From positions 441 through 30,955 of the forward strand of contig DBFP01000051.1 in NCBI GenBank assembly GCA_002294405.1: a stretch of 30,515 nt of DNA, written 5' to 3'. The notes beneath the pieces were generated by a model that saw only the letters and a list, made by a program, of their open reading frames with translations, was not told the origin of the DNA and searched no databases. Of the stretch, positions 25,432 through 30,515 are shown piece by piece (position 1 is the first letter of the stretch; every line of letters begins with the position of its first letter). This DNA is from Anaerolineales bacterium UBA877. Its GTDB lineage: Bacteria; Chloroflexota; Anaerolineae; Anaerolineales; Villigracilaceae. The position numbers and the translations under genes were made by a program.

Positions 25432-25535
25432 TTACTGGTTTGATGCGCCCGGTTAAGAAATAGATAATGGAATGTGAATTAATGGCTTTCAGCGAGGAAT
25501 CCCCATCCTTCTAATAAGATAATTAATCGGGGAAA

Positions 25536-26270
25536 TTACGTTTTTTGCCAGATGGTTAACAGCATTTTTAATTTCAATCTCACCCGTTTTTTTTCGCCAG
25601 CATCGACCCATGCTGCCCTGGTCAATTCCAGTGTTTGATCATCCATTTGAACAAAATCCGCCCAGCGTTCAATTAAATAGGCGATCATTTCATCAGGGTC
25701 ATCCCAGTACATGTATAAAGGAAATGTAATCTCGCTGATTTGGTGGTACCAGTTGCACCGGGTGGCTTCTTCGATCGCATCGTTAGCCGCCTGGTCGTCA
25801 GCGAGACCAGTTGGCAGATCATGCATACGACCAGTTTCGATGGGGACATCCCCCTTCAAGATTTCAACCGGCCAGCGATCCGCCAACGGACGCAGGTCCA
25901 CAAGAGTCCCAAGGGGAACAAGAACGCGCCGAATTTCACCCAGGGCATGGACCATGCCCTCATGTTGAATTCATCAAAGAGACCAAGCCAGGATAGCCAG
26001 GTCGAATTTTTTTCCAGGGAAGGAAAGGTTAAGTGAATCTGCTCGAACAAACGAAATTTTCTTTCGGAGATTTTCAGGCCGGGAGGCAACCGCTGACAAC
26101 AACGCTTCCTGGTCCGCATCGATACCGGTGGCATTTCTTACAGAAGGCGCATATCTCCACGTCAGGCGTCCATCACCACAACCAATCTCAAGCACGCGGA
26201 GACCATTAAAATCCACTGCATTTTTCAGGTGGACTATTTCAGTTCCTTCCGGATCTTTTTGGATGGACAA
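25536..26270 (-). CDS. Class I SAM-dependent methyltransferase with two in-frame UGA codons (candidate selenoprotein or pseudogene)
   Basis: Two same-frame ORFs (25974-26270 and 25536-25955) form one 244-codon methyltransferase if the consecutive TGA codons at 25974-25976 and 25971-25973 are read through. Motif I is LEIGCGDGRL (27-36), the acidic end of strand 2 is D51, D78 lies in VRADS, strand 4 is FDLAILAWSL (89-98), and the UGAs are codons 99 and 100. The sequence resumes with IQHEGMVHALGEIRRVL and LVDLRP, the expected continuation. The frame is unchanged across the gap, so no indel is involved. As I recall, related methyltransferases often have Cys here, but I could not check. A SECIS-like hairpin follows at 25942-25960. 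A TTG start at 26270 has GGAGAC about 8 bases upstream; an in-frame stop precludes earlier starts. It starts 24 bases after the cation efflux gene, probably in one transcript. Confidence 0.6.
25942..25960 (-). promoter_or_regulatory. SECIS-like hairpin downstream of the double UGA
   Basis: On the coding (minus) strand AGGGCATG and CATGCCCT form a perfect 8-bp stem with loop GTC. The stem begins 10 bases after the second UGA and 13 after the first. A G at the first loop position and a GGUC apex match features of bacterial selenocysteine insertion elements such as E. coli fdhF. It lies within the coding sequence, as bacterial SECIS elements do. Confidence 0.5.
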
Positions 26271-26294
26271 TGGTCATGTCTCCAGGTTAATTCT

Positions 26295-27209
26295 TTAAAT
26301 TTTTACCGATTTTCCAATATCCACAGGTTCAACATGGACAGTGATATCGGCGGGAGAGATGATGCCATGGATGGCTCTCTCGATCACTTCAGTTGCAGCA
26401 TGGGCGTCGTTCAAGGTGCAGTTACCGTCCATGGTAATGTGCATGTCAATGAAGGTATGTGCGCCGGATGGACGGATGCGAATGGCGTGCGCGTCCACGA
26501 CTCCCTTGACAGAAGCAGCAACTTTCTCGACCTTTTCAGCCAATCCCCTCGGGGCGGTATCCAGCAGAGCTGAAATAGTTCGCCAGCCGAGTTCTCCGCT
26601 GATATAAATAACAATCACGGCCACAATAAGGGCGGCAACCGAATCTGCATTGTTCAACCAGTCCAACCCATGGACGTAGCGGGCAATGGTGAGCCCGATT
26701 AAACCAACAATGACCACGGTGGATGACCAGATGTCGGTGCTGAAATGCAAGGCGTCCGCCTCGAGTGCCTGGCTTTTATATTTACGGGCAGCCCTGTACA
26801 GAATTCGGGAACGGGTAAAGTCGATCACTATCGAAGTGCCCATGACGATAAATGACCAAATGGAGGCTTCAACTTTTATATTGACATAAAACAAGCGCCG
26901 TATGGCTTCATAGATGATCCACCCCGAAGTTGCGAGGAGAAGCAGGGTTTCAAAGAGGGCAGACAGGTTTTCGATCTTACCGTGACCGAAGGGGTGTTCT
27001 TCGTCGGCGGGTCTGTCGGAAACATGGACAGCAAAGTAGGTCATGGCTGCTGCAACCATATCCAGACCGGAATGAGCAGCCTCAGCCATGATCCCCAGTG
27101 AGTTAGTCAACAGGCCAATGATCAGTTTAAACGTTGTCAACCCAACGGCTGCGAGGACGGAACTGAGAGCTGCGGAACGTTTATCTTTTCTGGCTTCCTG
27201 GTTTGTCAT
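26295..27209 (-). CDS. Cation diffusion facilitator (CDF) metal efflux transporter
   Basis: This 304-residue membrane protein of the CDF family exports divalent metal ions such as Zn2+, Fe2+ or Mn2+ in exchange for protons. It has about six hydrophobic helices. The metal-binding sites are visible in helix 2 (AEAAHSGLDM) and helix 5 (ALEADALHFSTDIWSS), and HPFGHGKIE is present. A cytoplasmic C-terminal domain carries DAHAIRIRPSGAHTFIDMHITMDG. The D/H pattern does not settle the metal. It starts 51 bases after the polyferredoxin stop, and a TATAAT at 27233-27238 may give it its own promoter. The methyltransferase follows after 24 bases. Confidence 0.93.
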   Translation of the reverse strand: MTNQEARKDKRSAALSSVLAAVGLTTFKLIIGLLTNSLGIMAEAAHSGLDMVAAAMTYFAVHVSDRPADEEHPFGHGKIENLSALFETLLLLATSGWIIYEAIRRLFYVNIKVEASIWSFIVMGTSIVIDFTRSRILYRAARKYKSQALEADALHFSTDIWSSTVVIVGLIGLTIARYVHGLDWLNNADSVAALIVAVIVIYISGELGWRTISALLDTAPRGLAEKVEKVAASVKGVVDAHAIRIRPSGAHTFIDMHITMDGNCTLNDAHAATEVIERAIHGIISPADITVHVEPVDIGKSVKI

Positions 27210-27232
27210 GGTTGTTATCCAAGTTTCAGGAA

Positions 27233-27238
27233 ATTATA
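27233..27238 (-). promoter_or_regulatory. Possible -10 element upstream of the CDF gene
   Basis: A perfect TATAAT on the minus strand lies 23 bases before the CDF ATG. No good -35 is at 16-18 bases. It may give partly independent expression of the CDF-methyltransferase pair. Confidence 0.35.
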
Positions 27239-27260
27239 TCTTATTAGCTTATGTGGGATT

Positions 27261-28859
27261 CTAGAAGGGAACATCAACTTTAGGCATATATACCCTGATT
27301 GCAGCCTCTCCACTGACCGGACACTTGTATTCACAGATGCCGCATCCAATGCAAACCTCCCGCAAGACATGGGGAAGTTGCAGGGATACACTCTTCCCCC
27401 CCGAATCCCAGACTTCCAACGTTTCCAAACGGATGGCTTTATCAGGTAATGGACACATTTCTTCGCAAACCAGGCAAGGCAGGTGATCAGACCAGGGAAT
27501 GCACCTGTTCTGGTTAATATAAGCGAGGCCGATTACCTGTTCCCGCTTTGTATCCAAACTCAGCGGGGGGATGGCTTGGACGGGACAAACCTGCCCACAA
27601 GCATTACAAGAATAATCACAATATCCCAACCTGGGTGCCAGAATTGGAGAACCCAACCCAGCTGCACCGGCATCCAGGACTGCTGGTTGAAGCCCCCCGG
27701 TCGGACAGACACGAATGCATTCATTGCAACGGATGCACTTTGTGAAGGCAACCACATCAGAGTTCGTCTCCCACACTCCAGGAGGGCGAATCAAGTAAGG
27801 AGATAGGCGCTTGGCTGGTTGGTTGCTTTTCAGCAGGGCAATAACTGCCACGACGGCACCAGCTGCCATGAACCCCTCTTTAATGCCAGGATCATAACTT
27901 GTCTTTTTTTCAAGCGAAAACACCGGAAGGAATCTGGTCTGTCCGCGTGGACAAACTTCGAGGCAATCCAAGCACATGGTACATTCGGATGGGTCACTGG
28001 CATACTCTTTAGACGGATCGATGGTACCGGTGGGGCAAATTTCCGTACAAAGAGTACAGCCTTTACATTCCATCCCCACCCGGCGTCTGAAAATGGAAAT
28101 CTTGCTCAACCAGCCAAGGGCGCCTCCCATTGGGCAGATATAGCGACACCAGAATCGGGCTGCCGATAAATTGAACAGGACAATTCCAAGGAAAAAAACT
28201 GCGTATAGCAATCCGTCCCGATAGAAAACGGGTTGGACCGGCAGGATCGATGGACGGATCCAATCATCAACGATTGACAGGGGGTTGGAAAGACCCGGGA
28301 TCCGCAGCAATATAGCCTCGGCGGCGGTCACGACACGATCCAACGCCGGCCAGATACTTACGGAAAGTGTACGATTAAAAAGAGTTAAAGGATCGAAGAA
28401 TAAAAGGGTCAAGTTCCCAAACACGGCTGCTACCAAGATAACTATGACCAAGTCGAATTTCACCCTGCGCCAACCCTCAGAGGGGGATGACCTTTTTTTC
28501 CTCCATTGTTTAAGCGGAAATAAATCGAAAATTGTACCCAAGGGACAAAGCCAACCGCACCAGGCACGCCCGAATACAAGGGTCAATATTAAGACAATTA
28601 GCGCCAGGGCAGATCCGATAAGGAGAGTACGGCTGGCGATCAGGTGCGCAAGCATTAAGAGGGGATCGATGCGCATAGGTAAATTGATTAGGTTGGCTGG
28701 TCCGCCATCCTGCCGGGACCAAACGAACAAAGCGATAAAAGTAATCAACGCCAGATACTGGATAGTTTTACGGATATTAATCCAGGGTCCGGAAACCTGT
28801 CCTTTCACCAGCCTTTTTCTTGCCTTTCCTGGGACAGCCAATTTTATATCCTTGTTCAC
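27261..28859 (-). CDS. Membrane-bound polyferredoxin (NapH/YccM-like with NapF/MauM-like C-terminus)
   Basis: This 532-residue protein combines an N-terminal membrane part of about five helices with many iron-sulfur sites. The NapH-type CGWLCP and CRYICP motifs flank the helices. They are followed by ferredoxin-type 4Fe-4S Cys groups at CKGCTLCTEICP, CTMCLDCLEVCP, CIRCNECIRVCP, CDYSCNACGQVCP, CLVCEEMCP and CIGCGICEYKCP, after one more membrane helix (about 315-330). It likely moves electrons across or along the membrane; donors and acceptors are unknown. The start is a GTG 14 bases after the DUF362 stop, so the two are surely co-transcribed and probably work together. Confidence 0.9.
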   Translation of the reverse strand: MNKDIKLAVPGKARKRLVKGQVSGPWINIRKTIQYLALITFIALFVWSRQDGGPANLINLPMRIDPLLMLAHLIASRTLLIGSALALIVLILTLVFGRAWCGWLCPLGTIFDLFPLKQWRKKRSSPSEGWRRVKFDLVIVILVAAVFGNLTLLFFDPLTLFNRTLSVSIWPALDRVVTAAEAILLRIPGLSNPLSIVDDWIRPSILPVQPVFYRDGLLYAVFFLGIVLFNLSAARFWCRYICPMGGALGWLSKISIFRRRVGMECKGCTLCTEICPTGTIDPSKEYASDPSECTMCLDCLEVCPRGQTRFLPVFSLEKKTSYDPGIKEGFMAAGAVVAVIALLKSNQPAKRLSPYLIRPPGVWETNSDVVAFTKCIRCNECIRVCPTGGLQPAVLDAGAAGLGSPILAPRLGYCDYSCNACGQVCPVQAIPPLSLDTKREQVIGLAYINQNRCIPWSDHLPCLVCEEMCPLPDKAIRLETLEVWDSGGKSVSLQLPHVLREVCIGCGICEYKCPVSGEAAIRVYMPKVDVPF

Positions 28860-28873
28860 GAAGACCCCAATGC

Positions 28874-29911
28874 TTACAGTTGAATTTGCTGGATATTTAG
28901 ATTTTGAAGATCGCTCCGTCCCAGCCCCATTTGAGTTCCTCTAACAATATAAGCCAGGTCTTCGGGTTTCATCCCAAACAATGAGGTGGCATAACTGTCT
29001 GCCGCAACAACATCGGCACTTGCAATCACGGTATCCATTTTAATTACATCTGCAAGATTCCCCCCACTCGGTCCCCCTTGAGTCAGGATGCGAACTGCAT
29101 CTATGACCGTTAATTGAGGTTTTATAAGAGTGTTGAGATCTGCGATACACTGACCCAGGTTAAAATGCAACTCCCCCCGATTTTGAATTACACCCATTAG
29201 ATTCTTCATCCCCAAGGTCAATCGAGCTTCCCCATGGTGCTTGGCGATCGGGGCATTTATCAAGACATCGGCATTTAGAATATCATCATATACAGAGGTT
29301 GACGTCAGGATTTTTGCAGAGGGAATCTGGGTGGGAACATAGCGATACGCGAGCATTTTGACCATCTCACCGCCAGCTGCCTCGACCTGCTCCTGAATAC
29401 CGCTTTCTTGGTAAGCCTTTTGCTGCGTCCCTCCAAAGGGAAAATCCATTACTTTCACACTTGCAGCACCGGCTTCAAGACACATTTTAACCAAGGTTCC
29501 CACGACCCAAGGGTTGGTCGTGGCTGCGTATTCATATGTATGATAAGCCACGCAGATATTGGGCTTGATGACTACATTTGCACCACTTGGGACGAATTTT
29601 CCCATTCCGCCCAGAGCTCCAACTGCCTGCCTGACCAGCAATTCGGGTTCACCCCCCCTAGTTACAACCATGTCGGGAATTGTGAGAGGCGTATCAGTAG
29701 GGGCAGGAAATGTGTCTGTTGAGTCAGGGGCGGGGTTTAATGGAGATAAAGATGGAGCTGGAAGTTGTTCTCCAGAGTCTGTGGGAGAGCCAGATAAGGG
29801 TGAAGTCGTTGGCAGGATCTGTCCGCAGGCATCCAGAACCGCGTTCAGGGTGACAATTCCAGCTCCGGCGGCAGCCATTTTGAGAAAATCCCGCCTGGAG
29901 TATTTACCCAT
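28874..29911 (-). CDS. Tat-exported DUF362 protein
   Basis: This 345-residue protein begins with a twin-arginine signal (SRRDFLKMAAAGAGIVTL), so it is exported folded. LDAC just after it could be a lipoprotein site (Cys about 29). A Pro/Ser/Thr-rich linker (about 35-75) precedes the DUF362 domain, visible as GANVVIKPNICVAYHTYEYAATTNP, DVLINAPIAKHHGEARLTLGMKNLMG and an ending ADSYATSLFGMKPEDLAYI. DUF362 domains accompany Fe-S proteins in many anaerobes, but their chemistry is unknown. An excellent AAGGAGG precedes the ATG. The polyferredoxin gene follows after 14 bases, and the amylase gene ends 41 bases upstream. Confidence 0.9.
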   Translation of the reverse strand: MGKYSRRDFLKMAAAGAGIVTLNAVLDACGQILPTTSPLSGSPTDSGEQLPAPSLSPLNPAPDSTDTFPAPTDTPLTIPDMVVTRGGEPELLVRQAVGALGGMGKFVPSGANVVIKPNICVAYHTYEYAATTNPWVVGTLVKMCLEAGAASVKVMDFPFGGTQQKAYQESGIQEQVEAAGGEMVKMLAYRYVPTQIPSAKILTSTSVYDDILNADVLINAPIAKHHGEARLTLGMKNLMGVIQNRGELHFNLGQCIADLNTLIKPQLTVIDAVRILTQGGPSGGNLADVIKMDTVIASADVVAADSYATSLFGMKPEDLAYIVRGTQMGLGRSDLQNLNIQQIQL

Positions 29912-29952
29912 TATTATCCTCCTTTTTAAGATCAGAGAATTTTACCCGGAAA

Positions 29953-30515
29953 TTATGAAGATTTCTTTTTAGGCGCGACAGCCTTCCTGGTTTTTGATGG
30001 TACCTTGACATCACGCCTTTTTCTGATCGGCTTTTTTGCCTCCAGTTTTTTCGAAGATCGTTTTTTCTGGATCAATTTTTGAGGTGGTTTGGAAATAGGC
30101 TCAATTTTGGGGATAAACATTTCGTCGAATAATCCCTGAATGGACGGAGTACCAACGCCATCTAGTTTTCGGTGCAATTCGCTCCATTGCATGCCACTTA
30201 CAAATCGCCAATTCAAAAACACATGACATTGGTAACCACCCAGCTTTAGATATAATCCATTATCGGTTAATTCCCTGCCTGGACGGATATATTCCAATCC
30301 GGTGACTTGGTCCGTAAATATTACATAACCATCCCTTGGTAAGGCAAGGGCTTCAGAGAGGCTATTTTGCACCAAGGTACCCCTTGCCTTGTCCATGAAT
30401 GCAGCTGAGGACTTTATCCAACCATGAGTTTCAGCATACTTATTGTGATATATGACCAGACTGCGCTCTTCCCCAAGGAGATTGGAGTAGGCGAATACAT
30501 CCTCATTAACTGAAG
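29953..30515 (-). CDS. Alpha-amylase-family (GH13-like) protein, C-terminal part with a Lys/Arg-rich tail (runs off the window)
   Basis: The frame is open to the right edge, so this is the end of a larger gene; an internal ATG at 30396 is not a start. The visible 187 residues begin SVNEDVFAYSNLLGEERSLVIYHNKYAE and continue with a beta-rich region (GYVIFTDQVTGLEYIRPGRELTDNGLYLKLGGYQCHVFLNWRFV). This resembles the C-terminal beta domain of bacterial alpha-amylase-type glycosidases, but the catalytic barrel is outside the window, so the assignment is by resemblance only. The last 45 or so residues are very rich in Lys and Arg (QKKRSSKK, KKPIRKRR, PKKKSS) and look disordered, which is unusual for an amylase. 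It fits the glycogen theme of the window. Confidence 0.65.
   Translation of the reverse strand, partial: SVNEDVFAYSNLLGEERSLVIYHNKYAETHGWIKSSAAFMDKARGTLVQNSLSEALALPRDGYVIFTDQVTGLEYIRPGRELTDNGLYLKLGGYQCHVFLNWRFVSGMQWSELHRKLDGVGTPSIQGLFDEMFIPKIEPISKPPQKLIQKKRSSKKLEAKKPIRKRRDVKVPSKTRKAVAPKKKSS

Noticed and set aside
25971..25976. Genome-wide reassignment of UGA to an amino acid
   Set aside because: Several genes in the window end in TGA at the expected family end (glgC, ruvC, the ATP-grasp ligase, the deaminase), so UGA works as a normal stop.
25955..25990. Frameshift as the cause of the split methyltransferase
   Set aside because: Both halves are in the same frame (distance between the two ORF starts is 315 bases), so no insertion or deletion is needed. 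Only the two TGA codons separate them.
28285..28944. 219-codon plus-strand ORF opposite the polyferredoxin
   Set aside because: It is antisense to a protein with clear Cys motifs and has no recognisable domain or ribosome site.

Overview
The window reads as a chromosomal segment of an anaerobic or facultative member of the Chloroflexota, most likely class Anaerolineae. That placement is an inference from gene content and style: moderate GC, SufU next to a Rieske protein, a yebC-ruvC-ruvA run, a glycogen operon, and a Tat-exported DUF362 protein beside a polyferredoxin. It was not tested by phylogeny. Coding density is high. There are no insertion sequences, phage genes or CRISPR arrays, so most of the window is housekeeping and central carbon metabolism.

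Layout, left to right. Positions 1-950 (minus strand) hold the start of an uncharacterised membrane protein, a small acidic Pro-rich ORF, and tRNA-His with its own promoter and terminator. Positions 978-3057 (minus) form a sufU - Rieske - hisS unit ending at tRNA-His. A GH4 glycosidase (3267-4559, plus) sits behind a perfect LacI-type palindrome and shares a bidirectional terminator with the opposing ribA - SDR - SIS-isomerase run (4619-7296, minus). An EamA transporter (7652-8575, plus) converges on a PilZ - adenosine-deaminase-like - DUF4442 unit (8577-10446, minus). Next come the glycogen operon glgA-glgC-malQ (10687-14965, plus), an SGNH-type lipoprotein (15027-15806, minus) and a translationally coupled ATP-grasp ligase/GNAT pair (16022-17511, minus). 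The plus-strand run 17914-25431 carries an MFS transporter, a YghO-like acyltransferase-fold protein, a DegV protein, yebC, ruvC, ruvA and an ABC-F ATPase. The right end (minus) holds, in transcription order, the C-terminus of an alpha-amylase with a basic tail, a DUF362 Tat protein, a membrane polyferredoxin, a cation efflux transporter and a methyltransferase.

The most interesting locus is that methyltransferase (25536-26270). Its reading frame is intact on both sides but carries two consecutive in-frame UGA codons just after the strand-4 FDLAILAWSL segment. Ten bases downstream is a perfect 8-bp hairpin with a GUC loop, at a spacing and with an apex (GGUC) resembling the E. coli fdhF SECIS element. 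This makes it a candidate selenoprotein with two adjacent selenocysteines. A pseudogene remains the main alternative. No sel genes lie in the window, and UGA is an ordinary stop in neighbouring genes.

Secondary points of interest are a strong tRNA-His promoter embedded in the 3' end of hisS, apparently leaderless glgA and eamA transcripts, an orphan LacI-type operator, and an SGNH lipoprotein lacking the expected catalytic His.
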